DNA of 64,000 nt from Cololabis saira (lineage: Eukaryota; Chordata; Actinopteri; Beloniformes; Belonidae), in the NCBI RefSeq assembly GCF_033807715.1, contig NC_084587.1, positions 21,561,017 through 21,625,016 on the forward strand, read 5' to 3'. The notes beneath the pieces were generated by a model. That model was not told the origin of the DNA, did not search any database, and saw nothing but the letters and a program-made list of their open reading frames with translations. Positions 1 to 12,250 of this stretch are shown in pieces; position 1 is the stretch's first letter, and each line of letters starts with the position of its first letter. The translations under genes and the position numbers were made by a program.

Positions 1-63
1 TTTTTTATGTAGATTTGTATAACTAAGCTTAAGGTTTTTTTTTGTTTTTTTTCTTTCCTGTAG

Positions 64-162
64 AGTGACTTTCCCTCAGTGAACCTATGTGCCTACCCGT
101 TCATACTGAACGCCCAAGCCAAGACAACAATGCTGCAAACAGATGCCGAACTGCAAATGCAG
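64..162 (+). CDS. herc3: herc3 exon a (first visible)
   Basis: This exon has 33 codons, phase 0 at both ends, between a pyrimidine tract ending CCTGTAG and a GTATCT donor. It encodes the segment with YPFILNAQAKTTMLQTDAEL, the linker just before the HECT domain. A second AG two bases downstream makes the acceptor slightly uncertain. Confidence 0.85.
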
Positions 163-3100
163 GTATCTGCTTATAGTTCTAGTGATCCAAGAATGCATAG
201 CTTTAATTTGTCAAATGTGAACATTTTCATGTCTGGGTTTTGCTAATTTGCTGTGCCATCTTTTTGTCTTTGTTCTTCCCATATCTACCAACAAATATCA
301 CCAAGATGGCAGTAAGCGGTGCAAACCTGCACAATGTCTTTATGCTGCTCACGCTGGAACCCCACCTTGCTAGGAACCCGTATCTCGTGCTCCATGTGCG
401 CAGGGACCATTTGGTAAGCGACACGCTACGAGAGCTCACTATGTACTCTGATGTGGACCTCAAGAAGCCACTCAAGGTGAGTAAAACGAGTCTGATTCAT
501 TGAATTTGAATTAAACTATAATACGTGTTTGGTTTCCTCCTTTCTTATTGCAGCCCATTTTATTTTCCTGTCAATCCCTGCAGGTGATCTTTGATGGAGA
601 GGAGGCTGTAGATGCAGGCGGAGTAACTAAAGAGTTCTTCCTGCTGCTGTTGAAGGAGCTGATGGATCCCGTGTACGGGATGTTCACTAACTACAACGAG
701 TCGAACCTGCTGTGGTTCTCAGACAAAGTAAGTTGTCCTGTAGGACTGAATGCAGCCATGGCATGTTGAGTTCAATCCATTCATAATGGAATAATGTTCA
801 ACGGTACCCTGTTTCTGTTTAACTGATAGTTACTGAGGTGAAAAATTGATTTTTAGTGTTTTTAGTGACTTTAGCCTTAGTGGATGTCTGGTGAATGGGA
901 CTCATTACGTACAGACTTAAAGACATCACATGAATCATATATCGTAGTCCAAACCTTATGAACAGTATAGTATCCAAAATCAATATTCTTTTAAAAATTA
1001 AAATGTAAATAATCTTACTAATTTATCAGATCTCAATTCACATTTGAAACCAACATGTACATTGCATGTTCAGGTGTTCGTGCGGTGATCAGCAGACGCC
1101 TCATTTTAGTTCACTGGAAAACCCAGAAATGAATTTCTAGAGCATGAGATGCCAGGCTGTTGTCTAGTAGGAAAAGTACAATATCTTGTGTCTGTGCGTC
1201 ACGACAGACGTCAGCGATGAGCTTGTAGTGAGTAACTCTAAAGCCTTAAGGGGAAATCTCCAGAACAGAAAAAAATAAAATAAAATCCTCAGATGCAGGA
1301 TTTCACTTCATCTAGTTAGTTTCCACTTCAGTGTATGCAATTATTGTTGAGTTGAGAACTCAACATATAAATATGAAGCATTACTATCAAGCACACATTG
1401 ATGACTTCTGACACTATAAACTGTTATCTGCTCAGAGGCGGTATTACCCTGTGTACTGTGCTCATGTTCATAATTATTTTAGATATGTTGACATTCATAG
1501 TTGTCAGATCAAATTGCCATGTTCACATGGTAGAGGGAGATGCTAATCTCCCCCCGCCGCACCAGCAGTTCTCTCTTTGTTAACATCAGCTGTTTCTTCC
1601 TTACAAATGCGTAATTTTTTCCATCCAACAATTGAATGGAATCTGGTTTCAGCACAATGTCGACTTTCCATTTAGCTGATGTTGCAAAAAGTCGTTTCAT
1701 AAGCTGCTCTTGAGCATTCCTGGATTTGTAACTTTTAAACTTACACAAAGTACACGTACAATAGCTATACATACAATGGCCAAGTATTCAGAAAAAGTTG
1801 TCTGTGTTTGCGATAAGAAACCAGATTCACATCGTGGATTATTGTTGTTTGTACTTTAAAATTTTTTTTTTTCCCATAATTACCTCAGCTAAATGTCAAT
1901 TGGAAACGTAATTTAGTCACTTAAATACGACAGCTGCAAACTATGTTGCAGACACTACTTCTTCAGAAACGAAAGTTATTTCACCTTAATCATCTATTTT
2001 ATCTATTTTAAACTCATTCAAATGTCAAGAAAGCTGTGTCCACTTGCTGCAGATGAGAGGAAGCGTCAGCTCGTTGGAATTTCCTCTCTTTCTTCAGTAG
2101 ATGTCGTTTGGGTGTGGATTGTCTGCAGGGATAATAATGTCGTCTCTAGAGATGCCTTTCACAACCATTACTATGGTGAAGCCTCGGAAATGGTTTCATG
2201 TGTCTGTTGTGTGAGACACAAGATATACAAATCTGTGCCCAAATGTTTCTTGTGGTGGCATGTAAGATCGAAATGACATCATAAGATTAGTGTAATTGCT
2301 GTTGCTGTCCCATGTGTGTAAATTGCCCATAAGCCTTCTTTCTTTCTTCCTTTCTTTCTTGTTATAATCGTAGCTACTGGATAAAATGAAAGAAATGAAA
2401 GGCAACTTTCTCATGTGGGCTGTGCCCCAGTGTAACCGGTATTTTCCATCTGTTTCTTCAGAGTTTTGAGTCAATACTTCAGTAAATCTGTTGGCTCTTT
2501 GCTAGCTACTTTTTTTTTTTCTTTCAGCCACCAGAAAGTGTGCAGACAGTTAGTTTTTTTTGCATCTGTCTTTTCCAAGAAGAGCTGTCTTTTCTATATT
2601 TAGATGGAGTAAGACTGTCAGTGGAAACATTCAGGTTTACAAAACATTCGCCTCCATGAGGGAACATGTCCCTGAATTTTGACCATCATATACAGTATTA
2701 CTTAACTGAACTTGGAGACAGCAGGCTGGAAAAAAAAGAGTCATAACAACTCAGTCAAGTTGCCTTTTCCCATCCTTTTACTTATTTATCAGCATCATTT
2801 TGTTTGTAAAAAAAACAAACAAAAAAAAAAACAAAAACAACTGTTAACTTAGACTTTGCAGCACACGAAAACACACAGACCAACAGTGAAATTCTCCAGA
2901 AACTTGAAATGCATTTTTGGGAAGTTAAAAGCAGTTTGACACTAAAAGAAGGTATTTTACCTTATTTATTATTACAGAATAATAAAGAGACAAGAGTTGG
3001 GGTTATGTTGATGCTGCTGATTTGTTGGACTTCAACACCTTAGTCTGTTTCTAAAATGTCTCAACAGCTGTCACATGTAGGGATGAAGATTTGTCAGATT

Positions 3101-6100
3101 TTATAAATATCAATGCAATGTGTGTATATATATATACACACACATATATTGATAATACAATGCAATTAGGAGTGTTACTCCTTTTTGGTGTGTTCAATAA
3201 ATAAATACACATAAAACCATAGAAACAGTTGCAAATTTAATAAGTTTCAAAGGTGTAATTAGATTAATTCTGTATCATGTTTTTAAGCTTTTGGGACCTG
3301 AGGTCGTGCTCAGTCTTGAACTGATTTAGAAAGGTTATTTATGAAACAAACGTCCCGTGTGCATATGTAGTGTTTTGTAGAGCAGAACTGGTTTCACCTG
3401 ATCGGGATCATCTGCGGACTCGCCATCTATAACTCCACGGTGGTGGACCTGCACTTCCCGCTGGTTCTCTATAAGAAGCTGCTGGATGTACTTCCCACGC
3501 TGGAGGACTTCAGAGAACTGTCACCCGTCGAGGCCAGGTGGAGCAGGCGTCCTTTTCATGCAGATGTTTGGTTAAGCCGTTTGTTCACACCACACCTGCA
3601 AAAGTTTATTTAGATCAAATGTGTCTGTTCTTTATCGTCCAATGGCTCCAGTAGCTAAATATTGTAGAGGAGCTAAGAAACTGATCCAGTTATTTCGTAC
3701 TTGAAACCATCATCAATCACTGCAGGGTTTCTTTGCCTGCAGTATTTTCTTTTTCTTATTAGAAGAATTGAAACTGACTTCTGTTCCACCGAAATAGAGG
3801 AAGGAAGGTCAAGCTGTCTGAGCACCAAATTGCCCCCAGATGACTTTTGATTTTGAGATTATTTGGTGTAAGAGGGCGTGAACATCCTCCAGATACACAC
3901 ACAACCCAAACTTGAAGGACGTAAAATTTTAAAGCACTGAATAGTTTTAGCTTCACTGTCCAGTTTTTATTTTAGTTCAGATGCAGCAGACTCATGGCAG
4001 CATGCTGACCTCCTCCTGGTGTAGGAGACACTGGCTCTAGTGTTTTGAGGTTTTCAGCTGTACCGTGACCTCAGCTCTGCAACAATAATACTCCATCCTC
4101 TTCCACTAATTGGCTTTTCCTTTGTCAGCATGTTTGTCTGATTCCCCTGTGTCCTGTTATGTTTGTTTATCAGGTAACTAATCAGCATGTTCTCTGGAAA
4201 ACTAACACTCCCTCTAAATGGTTTCTTACTGTTAGTTAATGATGGACCACCAACTGTGAAACCGGCCCAGCTGCTTCCAGAGTTAAACTTTAGATGTATT
4301 TTGTTTCAAATCTTGTTTAATAGCTGAGTTGTTTTTTGTTTTTTTTTTAAATCACAATGTTTTTCATCTTAACTCATAAGATTGATAACTTGTGTTTCCC
4401 CAGTTTAAAGGCCTTTTAAAGGCCACTAATCACTTTTTTTCCCCTTGCAGGAGTTTACAGCAACTTCTTGACTACGAAGGAGGAGATGTGGAGGGGACTT
4501 TCCTGCTCAACTTTTCTGTGTGTAACATTCCACTATTTTAATCATTTTGATTAAGCTTCTGTTATTTATTATTCTTTCTTTTGTTGCATAATTTTCCATT
4601 TTAAAGTCCTGTGCCAATAAACATGTATTCCTTCTAAAGAAGCAAATCTTTAAAACTTTTCATAACTGCTCATGGTTTTTCTAAAAGGCATAATTATATG
4701 ATCAATAAACTGGTCAAATTATTATTATTTTATTTTTTATTTTTTTTAAACAGACACGTATGATCAGTGTAAGATGCAGTTGCTGGGCTCATGTTAGGGG
4801 TGGGTTTACCATTGAATTTGATCATTAATGGCAATGATAAGTAATTTTGGTGTGTTTAAAATGCTGCTGAATTTTACTTATTTCTGCATAAATGTGACAT
4901 AAAACAACTTTTTTCTTGTAACCCAGGACTTTAAAGTAGATAGGGATAACCTAAAGTGAGACGGACATATATGATCATAACTACAACTAACCATTTTCAG
5001 GCAAAGGGATATAATACTGGATCTGTCTGTACATATCAAAGAACTGCCCAATTGTCCCTACCAATAATTTGGCCTAAAAAAACAACAACAAGAAAACACT
5101 GTCAGGGTCTCTGGAGGTGGCATTTAATGATTTATTGTTGTTCTGGGTAAGGTGAGCTACTAACACATGGCTGTGAAGGTCATTGTTTTGTGCTCAGTCC
5201 TTTTAATACACGTGGGAGAGATTGTTTTTTTTGTGTGTTGTTTGGACTGGGCAGTATTGATGTAAAGAAAATATGTAAGCAGTTCAGTAATGTTGCAGAA
5301 AGGTGAATGCATGTGTTTCTTGTAAGACAATTGACAATTGCAGGGCCGTTTCTAGGTCCATGGGGGGTCCTTTATTTAAGACTCTGTTCAGGGGCCCTTT
5401 TTTACGATAAAACTCCATATTAACTGTTAAATATGTATATAAATATATGAAACAAAAACCTCTTTGATGGCAAACTCTCATATCCAAGGCACATACCTTG
5501 TCACTTTCATGATTCACATCAGAAAAATTGATTCCTGTTAAAACGTCCAGGAAAAGTCTTCAGCAGTCCAGAATATGATCAAATGTTTAAAACAATTTTT
5601 TTTTTTTTTTACTCTCTTCACCCACGTGTACTATGTTGGGTTACATAATTATATTATATTAAATTATATTACACAATAGTCTGTGTAGTATGGCTACATA
5701 GTTATATGGTTCTTAGTGGGATGACGACAACTTCTGCTTTTCAGAATACAAAAACCTAATTTCGAGGGTATGTGTTGTGTTTCCATCTTAGATTACCAGG
5801 GAGAACTATGGGATGACGGAAGTCAAGGAGCTGGTACCCGGAGGAGAAAACGTCACCGTGAACGATAACAACAGGTTTGGCAGCTGATTAATTTAAATAT
5901 GCTGTCAGAAGTTTGGCTGACATTTCACCAGACTGTTCATCCGCTCTGCCCTGACTCCGTATTCATGTTAAAATGACAGGTGACCCAGTTGTATTTGGGT
6001 TTCATTGCTTTAGCTTCATCCTCTCTGAGAGATGAACAGATGACCGTGGGCTTTGTCTATGTTTGTCCTGCACTCGGAGACTGTCACATGTTCATACAGC

Positions 6101-9100
6101 TGGCAGCTTGTCTCCCATTGTTTTAAGTCAAGGCCATGATCTTGTTGAACACACACACACCCTGTGTTTTTTTTTTTTTTTTTTGTGGTCGATGTGTTTT
6201 TTTTCTCACGCCCATTGAATGTCTTCATCTTGTCCTTGTGCCAGTAGCCCTGATTTCAGTGTTGTGTGAAGGACTCCTCAGAGAGCTGGGGGCCAGGCCG
6301 TGTCAACAGGACCGCCTGTTAGCGCTGAACAGATGGTGGGAGCTGCAGCGGCACAAGTTTTTTTTTTTTTTTTTTTCTGTAAAATCCCCCAATGTGTGGC
6401 CATGAAAGTGTCACAGAAGTAAAATAAATTTTTATTGCTGCTGCGAGGTAAAATGGCACTACAGAGCTAACTTTGTATTTTGGGGAAGGTTTGCGAAACG
6501 GGCGGTTTTTTGATTTTGTTTTTGTCTGTTTCTGAATGAATTGTTTCTCAACGGTTTGTGTGTTCACTGGATCCACTTCAGCACTTGTGTTTAGGGTGAA
6601 CACAAAGTTTTCTGTTCCCAGCAGCTCCGCCAGCTTAAACAGTATCTTTTTTTTTTTTTTTTAAATAACATCTTGCTTCTCTTTTTTATTTTCAATTTTT
6701 TTCCCCCTTCCTTAGGTCACTGTGACCACATATCTGTCCTATTTGTATATATGGGGAAGCCCTGGAGAGGAAATCTGGCGCATGAATTCAGTTTAAATCA
6801 AGGTCTACTAGATTAGAGTTGAGTGGTGAAAAGTCACTGGGACCTCACAAAATACACACAAATGTTGCTACTAAACAAAGGATATATATGCAGTTTTTAG
6901 AAAGTATTGCCTTTTTCAAGATTTGTCTGGTGTCATGGTAACAACTTTGTATTTTGTTATAATCAGCTTTTATCAACAAATAAATAAACCTAGTAAATAT
7001 CATTGAATTCATTGCAAAAGTTCCATTAGTCACGTTCTGAGCCTGGACTGATCCGGTAATTAACTTGACTTGTTGTTTTCTAACTTCGGTGAAAGTTTTA
7101 CTGCACGTGTGGGGTCAGTGAGAGGGTTGAAAAATCTCTGACCCGCTATTGTCTGACTGGCTAACGGGGAGACCCTGGGGCCAATTTATTCACTTTAATT
7201 GTGTATGAACAAAAATACACTACTTGGAATAAACTGCTCTTGCCTTCATCTTAGGTACAATAATAGTAGCTTTTTCCATCATTTCTGTCAAAACTTTATG
7301 ATTCTTTGCTCAAACGCATTGTGTTTGTCTACTATTGGGATTTTGATGAAGATTGGCTCACATTTTATGGCATATTAACACCAAAAGAATTCAAAGATTT
7401 CACATACTTTTACTTGCCACTGTATTTGAAAGGCGAATAACAGTCAAGTACGTTTATATCTCTGTGATAATTTGTTAGGAAAGTAACATTTAAGTCACAC
7501 TTGATCCCTGCGGTCTCTTCCATCCAACAGTAGTATTTATTGATGAGATCAGCTAGATAAAGGAGCCATTTTCTGAAAAGTTGGGGTAAAAATAACCACT
7601 AAGTCCTCAAACCTTGGGATCTCAGCCAACTGAAGGTTTAAACCCAGTTATTTTAGATGTTTTCATGTTTGTTTAACAATACAGTCCAACTGCTCATTGA
7701 TTTTGATTTGTGTGCTTATGTCAACACTTGAATAAGGTTGACATTAACTCAAACCTTTTGAAATGATGCCACTGTTGCGAGACTTTAAAATAACCCATGT
7801 TTTAGGTAAACGGTAAACTATAATGATGTTCTCACAAGTTGATCCAGCAGGGGGAAGAGGGGCTTTAATCTACGTCTAAACTTAGAAACTTCTTCAGAAA
7901 GACCTCACTGACATGTAAACAAATTCAGATCGGGCTGCACGGGGTGGGTGACGTTGTTGAACTACCGTGAATCTGCAAAATACCATTAAGTAGATGCAGC
8001 CACAATGATGGAGGAAATAATTATTTCCTGAAAAGCTGATTGTTGAGGATGCAGCTGCTGAGCAGAGTTAATTGATTTCTGCTGGCTGAACCTGCTTCTC
8101 TATGTGTGTGTGTTTCAGGAAGGAGTTTGTGGAGGCCTACCTAAATTACGTGTTCACAGACTCGGTGTGTGAGCAGTACTCGGCCTTCTCCTCTGGTTTC
8201 CTGAAGGTGTGCGGAGGTGAGATCCTGCTGCTGTTCCAGCCCTCCGAGCTCATGGCCATGGTGGTCGGCAACAACAACTACAACTGGGAGGAGATGGAGA
8301 AGGTCAGTTTGAGCTTCAAAGGTTCACAAGTCGGTTTGGACTAAATTGTTTGCTTTATACGCATTCATTAACCATTTGCTGCTCAGTACACTCTCTCCCT
8401 CTGATGTGCATTATTGATTTTTGAGGCAAAACTCAGTGTAAATCAAACAATCAGCAAAACCCCCAGTGATGCAAGTGCTGGCAGATCTTTTGTGTGTGGA
8501 TTGTGATGTCCAAACTGCCAGAGCTGGACATTTTACTTTTCTGTCATAAAGCGACCCGGTTCCAGATAAGCGGAAGAAAATGGATGGATGGATGGATGGG
8601 TGGATGGATGGATGGATGGATGTTTAGTTTAGTTTAGAGTTTATTTACAAATAATTAAAAAACACAAATACAGATAATAATCAATCGAGGTTTGTAAAAT
8701 GGGACTCCCCAGAAGCTACTGTAGCTTATGAATAGGGGCCCAGTCACACAGCAGAACAACTATAAATTACAGATATAATATACATACAGTATAATAACCT
8801 TATAACCTAAATAAGAAAAAAAAAACACAAAAAAAAACCCTGAGACCTCCTCGGATTTCCTAGATACAAATATATTCTTATAAAACTAATACAATAAAAC
8901 TAATAATATTGGTACGTAAAAAATTTAATAAGAGACATAATTTAATAAAAAAATTTGTTTTAGTCTTTTTTTTTAAATTGAGAGATCCAGACTCTTTTAT
9001 AGCACTACCAAGCTCATTCCAAATGTTTGGACCTTTGCAGGTTACACTGAAACTTGTACATTTCAGTTTCCTTTTCTTGCCCTTTAAAAGTTGTTTTCCC

Positions 9101-11725
9101 CTTGTGGCGTGTTCATGAGTAGGAGCATAAATGGGGATGATGGATGGATGGATGGATGGATGGATGGATGGATGGATCATAATCATCTGGAAAGTTAGTC
9201 ACAGTGCTCCTTGACCAAAAAAAGAGATGCCGGCTCCAGAGTAGCGAACACAAACCGTGTTTTGTTTGTCTTGACTTTCTCTGTAATGTACGTAACAGCT
9301 GCGAACATTTGGCTTTTGAGAAGGTGTTTTATCAGCGTTGAGTCCCACGCTAGATGACTCCACAGTGGTTGTGACTCTGGCTGCTATCGACGCCGACTGG
9401 AACTGTGAACCTTTTGTGCACCGTTAAGCTCTTGGCGATAAACACACTACTGCTGGCAATCGCAAAGTAAAAAAAATAAAAAATAAATTAAAGAAATAAA
9501 GATGCCAAAAAGATATTCCCAGTTGTGGCTGCATCCAGCAGGTGTAATAGTCTGCGTTAGTGCTGCATGGAAACTTTTCCTTAGATTGGTTGCAGGTGGT
9601 TGGGCTCAACAGATGGTTTTAGCACATTGGAACGCAGCCTGACGTGGAGCCAGAGAGTTGATTCATGGTGCTAAAGGTGAGGTGTGTCACTCTCCGACTA
9701 AGTGAGAGGGGGGGGAAGAAAAGGTTGTTGTCAACCTTTTAGTCTGGCCCGATGTTTTCAGGAGACTTTGATGACATTTCTAACCTGTTAAATGTTTTAG
9801 AAACTGAGTTCAATATGGACGATTATGTTAGCTGGCTTACTTTTTGTCTCTGAAATACAGATGGGTTAGTTGGCACAGTTTAGAAACAGATTTTTATGTA
9901 AAATGTCACAAATACAGAAAAAAAAATTATATTTTTTTCATTAACTGAATTTGTTTTACTGACTGCTGATTTGACGAGGGGTTGAGGGTAACTGAACGTT
10001 GAGAAATGATTCATCTTTTCTTTCTTTTCAGAATGCCGTTTACAAAGGCGAGTACACGGCCACTCATCCAACGGTCAGATTGTTCTGGGAGGTTTTCCAC
10101 GAGTTCCCTCTGGAAAAGAAGAAGCAGTTTTTATGTGAGCATTTGACTCCATTGTTCGATATGCATCATAGATGAATTCTCATGCTCGGACATGTTCCTA
10201 ACAGCGTAACAATGTGCTGCTTGACAATAGACTGCGAGGGCAGCGGGAATGCTACTACTGCTGCCATTACTACTATTAGTAGTAATAATAGCATTAATAG
10301 TAACAATAATTGCAATAACAACAGTAATAGTAATACTAATGAAAATTGTCGACATATTTGTTTTACTCTGTTACCGTACCTATTACTATCAGATTCAGAA
10401 AAAGACATGGTACGAAATGTATATAAAAACAGAAAATTTGCAAATGTCATAAACCAACATTTTAATCCTATTAGGTCATATTAGTTGTGATGCCCCCACT
10501 TTAGTGACATATATTTTTTCTGCATAAAAAAAGCATCTCCTTACTTTCCACATTTCTAAGCTTTCGTTGTGAATAAAATGGGGTTTAAGGGGATTCGTAA
10601 ATTATTGCATTTGGGTTTTCATTTGTATTTAACACAGCTTCCCAACTTGTTTTATTTGTATTATTCATAAAGGAGTCGCAGTACAAAACCATTAACAACC
10701 ACCTCGTCCCATAAATGAACTTCTTAGAGTTTGGTGGCCCGTTGACACTCCCAAGCCAAGAACCATTTATCCACTATGAAAACATTTCTATTGAGATTAA
10801 AATTCTGAAGTGGAAGGCCTAACTTCATCACAAATAATTTACTTTCATGGTAATTTGATAACTTTTTGTGGTCAGAAACAGAAGGACGAGTTGTGACCAT
10901 AATTCATATTTGGTTCCTGTTTTGTTGAATCTTGGGTGTCCACCTTTTAAACTGTTGAGCATAATTTAATCATTTATGCTCAGTCAGCTTTACTGGCCAA
11001 AAATAATTATGCTTCATCCATTATGATTTTGTACAGACGTGGATGGTGGCGGAGACATTACAGGCCTGAAGCTGGGATACTTGTTGATAATTAATATTTT
11101 CTTACCAGTAAAAAAAACCTTTTTTTTTTTTTTTTTTTACTGTTTTCAGACACAAGATCCAATTTATTTTCCTGTTTTCAACACAGTGACAGAGAGAAAA
11201 CGGGACCACTTAAACGCAAAATGATGCTAACCAGCATTCAGACTCATTTTCGTTAAATAACATACATCAGAGCATGAACCCTTGCCTGCATGGTTTCAGT
11301 GCACCGTTGATTAGAATAACTGAATTATCAACGGTGTGTAGTCAGTGGAGGTGATCACAGAGCGCTGCCCATTCTTTGGAATATATAGTTTTTAAGGCTC
11401 CAAATACAATTTATTTTCCCAAACATTTTTGCAAACATTTAGGATGAATAGAAAGTGAAGCATTTTTCAAAGCTGTCCGTTTTCATCCTCCCATGATCCC
11501 TGCGTCCTGGCTGCAGTGTTCCTGACTGGCAGCGACCGCATCCCCATCCACGGCATGGAGAGCCTCCGCATTGTCATCCAGTCCACCACGGCGGAGGAGC
11601 ACTACCTTCCCGTAGCCCACACCTGCTACAACCTGCTCGACATGCCGCGCTACCAGACCAAAGAGATCCTGCGCCGACGTCTCACTCAAGCTGTGGAGCA
11701 GTACGAAGGCTTCAGCCTGGTCTGA
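64..11725 (+). CDS. herc3: HECT-type E3 ubiquitin ligase, C-terminal part (nine exons; 5' end outside window)
   Basis: Nine exons on the + strand join in phase into 408 residues and a TGA stop: 64-162, 306-476, 584-727, 3371-3537, 4451-4517, 5792-5874, 8119-8302, 10032-10134 and 11517-11725. The protein is the HECT domain that accepts ubiquitin from an E2 and transfers it to substrates. Recognisable stretches are FDGEEAVDAGGVTKEFF, GLAIYNSTVVDLHFPL, KVCGGEILLLFQPSEL and LPVAHTCYNLLD, the last holding the catalytic cysteine (residue 376 of the visible part, codon 11624-11626). Small HERC proteins carry RCC1-like repeats N-terminal to this region; those exons must lie left of base 1. The HECT sequence alone does not separate HERC3 from HERC4 by eye. 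The call herc3 rests on the convergent fam13a neighbour, as in other vertebrates. No frameshift or missing key residue is visible. Confidence 0.9.
306..476 (+). CDS. herc3: herc3 exon b
   Basis: This exon has 57 codons, phase 0, and ends at a CAAG/GTGAGT donor. It encodes GANLHNVFMLLTLEP and LVLHVRRDHLVSDTLREL, the start of the HECT N-lobe. The acceptor is CACCAAG rather than CAG; the alternative GCAG six bases later would break the frame. Confidence 0.88.
584..727 (+). CDS. herc3: herc3 exon c
   Basis: This exon has 48 codons, phase 0, with acceptor CCTGCAG and donor GTAAGT. It encodes VIFDGEEAVDAGGVTKEFF and the following helix, a hallmark of the HECT N-lobe. Confidence 0.95.
728..3370 (+). 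other. herc3 intron c-d
   Basis: This 2.6 kb intron is AT-rich, with short pyrimidine tracts and a (TA/CA) microsatellite near 3120-3150. I see no exon or identifiable mobile element in it. Confidence 0.7.
3371..3537 (+). CDS. herc3: herc3 exon d
   Basis: This exon of 167 nt ends two bases into a codon. It encodes CFVEQNWFHLIGIICGLAI and the E2-contacting part of the N-lobe. The donor, CCAG/GTGGAG, is weaker than its neighbours, but the split AG+G arginine codon joins exon e in frame. Confidence 0.93.
3538..5791 (+). other. herc3 introns d-e and e-f
   Basis: Two introns of 0.9 and 1.3 kb flank the 67 nt exon e. They hold homopolymer tracts only (for example poly-T near 5599-5611), and I recognise no gene or repeat family. 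Confidence 0.65.
4451..4517 (+). CDS. herc3: herc3 exon e
   Basis: This 67 nt exon follows a CCCCTTGCAG acceptor and ends TCT/GTGTGT. It encodes SLQQLLDYEGGDVEGTF and LLNFS in the HECT N-lobe. Confidence 0.92.
5792..5874 (+). CDS. herc3: herc3 exon f
   Basis: This 83 nt exon encodes ITRENYGMTEVKELVPGG and ENVTVNDNNR, ending with a split arginine codon that continues in exon g. Confidence 0.93.
5875..8118 (+). other. herc3 intron f-g
   Basis: This 2.2 kb intron contains poly-T runs near 6168-6184, 6358-6376 and 6646-6661. No supported gene or mobile element is visible. Confidence 0.65.
8119..8302 (+). CDS. herc3: herc3 exon g
   Basis: This 184 nt exon encodes the N-lobe segment with FSSGFLKVCGGEILLLFQ and MVVGNNNYNWEEMEK. 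It has a TTTCAG acceptor and a GTCAGT donor. Confidence 0.95.
8551..8622 (+). mobile_element. Short 3' end of an RTE/Rex3-like LINE with (TGGA)n tail
   Basis: The sequence GCGACCCGGTTCCAGATAAG followed by GCGGAAGAAAA and a (TGGA)n run is the standard 3' terminus of a LINE family common in fish, also present here near 33380 and 60940. Only about 70 bp remain. Known Rex3 elements end in GATG-type repeats, so this family is my best guess. Confidence 0.6.
8623..9137 (-). mobile_element. LINE 3' fragment inserted within a (TGGA)n tract
   Basis: About 515 bp are flanked on both sides by (TGGA)n (8581-8622 and 9141-9176). The - strand encodes VTCKGPNIWNELGSAIKES, which resembles the GPKLWNSLP motif near the C-terminus of several fish LINE ORF2 proteins. 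It ends in AATAAACTCTAAACTAAAC. It looks like an insertion into the tail microsatellite of the preceding element. Confidence 0.55.
9138..10031 (+). other. Rest of herc3 intron g-h
   Basis: It begins with the second (TGGA)n tract and continues as unique-looking AT-rich sequence with a polypyrimidine tract before exon h. No other feature is supported. Confidence 0.6.
10032..10134 (+). CDS. herc3: herc3 exon h
   Basis: This 103 nt exon encodes AVYKGEYTATHPTVRLFWE and FHEFPLEKKKQF, the end of the N-lobe and the hinge to the C-lobe. It ends one base into a leucine codon. Confidence 0.95.
10135..11516 (+). other. herc3 intron h-i
   Basis: This 1.4 kb intron holds the trinucleotide tract near its start and a poly-T run near 11121-11138. 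Nothing else is recognised. Confidence 0.65.
10250..10342. repeat. Degenerate trinucleotide/hexanucleotide (TAA/TAG/CAA-type) low-complexity tract
   Basis: Repeated units such as ACTACT, AGTAATAAT and AACAATAAT run for about 90 bp just after herc3 exon h. ORFs across it on both strands are composition artefacts. Confidence 0.7.
11517..11725 (+). CDS. herc3: herc3 exon i (terminal, catalytic C-lobe)
   Basis: This 209 nt terminal exon encodes the HECT C-lobe: FLTGSDRIPIHGMESL, then LPVAHTCYNLLDMPRY with the catalytic cysteine, and the C-terminus QYEGFSLV followed by TGA at 11723-11725. Confidence 0.97.
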
Positions 11726-12250
11726 GGGGGGAGTCTGAGAGGAGCTTCAACGCACTTTAACAGCAATACGCCCCAACGTGAGTGTGGACAGTACATGAGG
11801 GAGGATGCTGGACACTAGAAGGCCCCTCTCTTACAAGATTGTCACACATGTCCAATCCAAAAGGTCTACCGTGTGTAAATGCAGATTGTTTTAATTGTTT
11901 TTATTGCTTTGGGAAACGTTTCTCAACCTTTCAGGACCATCGGGAAGAGACATGTGTGGCTGAGAAGTGGATATTTAAAAATGTCATTGTATTGAAATTA
12001 AATAAAGAAGTCTTAACTGAAATTTGTTTGACGATACGGGATCAGAAAAGCCATTTGGACCAGACAAGGATGAGAAAACTTCTGGGCATTTGCGTCGTCT
12101 TTCCTTCTCCTTCTTTGCAAAGCTGTGTATTTTATATTCCTTAAATTCTATTTTTCACCTGTAAAGATTTATGTTATCACCTCGAGGCAAAATATTTCGT
12201 CATTATTTTTAATTCATTAAATAGAGTGGATATATTTTGACAAAAATAAA
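11726..12250 (+). other. herc3: herc3 3' UTR with candidate poly(A) signals
   Basis: After the stop there is no further coding similarity. AATAAA occurs at 12001-12006 and again at 12245-12250; the second is followed by GT-rich sequence (CTGTGTGTATATATG), which makes it the better cleavage-signal candidate. The true end needs transcript data. Confidence 0.55.

Noticed and set aside
1509..1772. 87-residue ORF in herc3 intron c-d
   Set aside because: It is an unremarkable AT-rich frame with no recognisable motif or splice sites.
11782..12144. 120-residue ORF after herc3
   Set aside because: It lies in the 3' UTR, shows no similarity and contains low-complexity AT-rich sequence.
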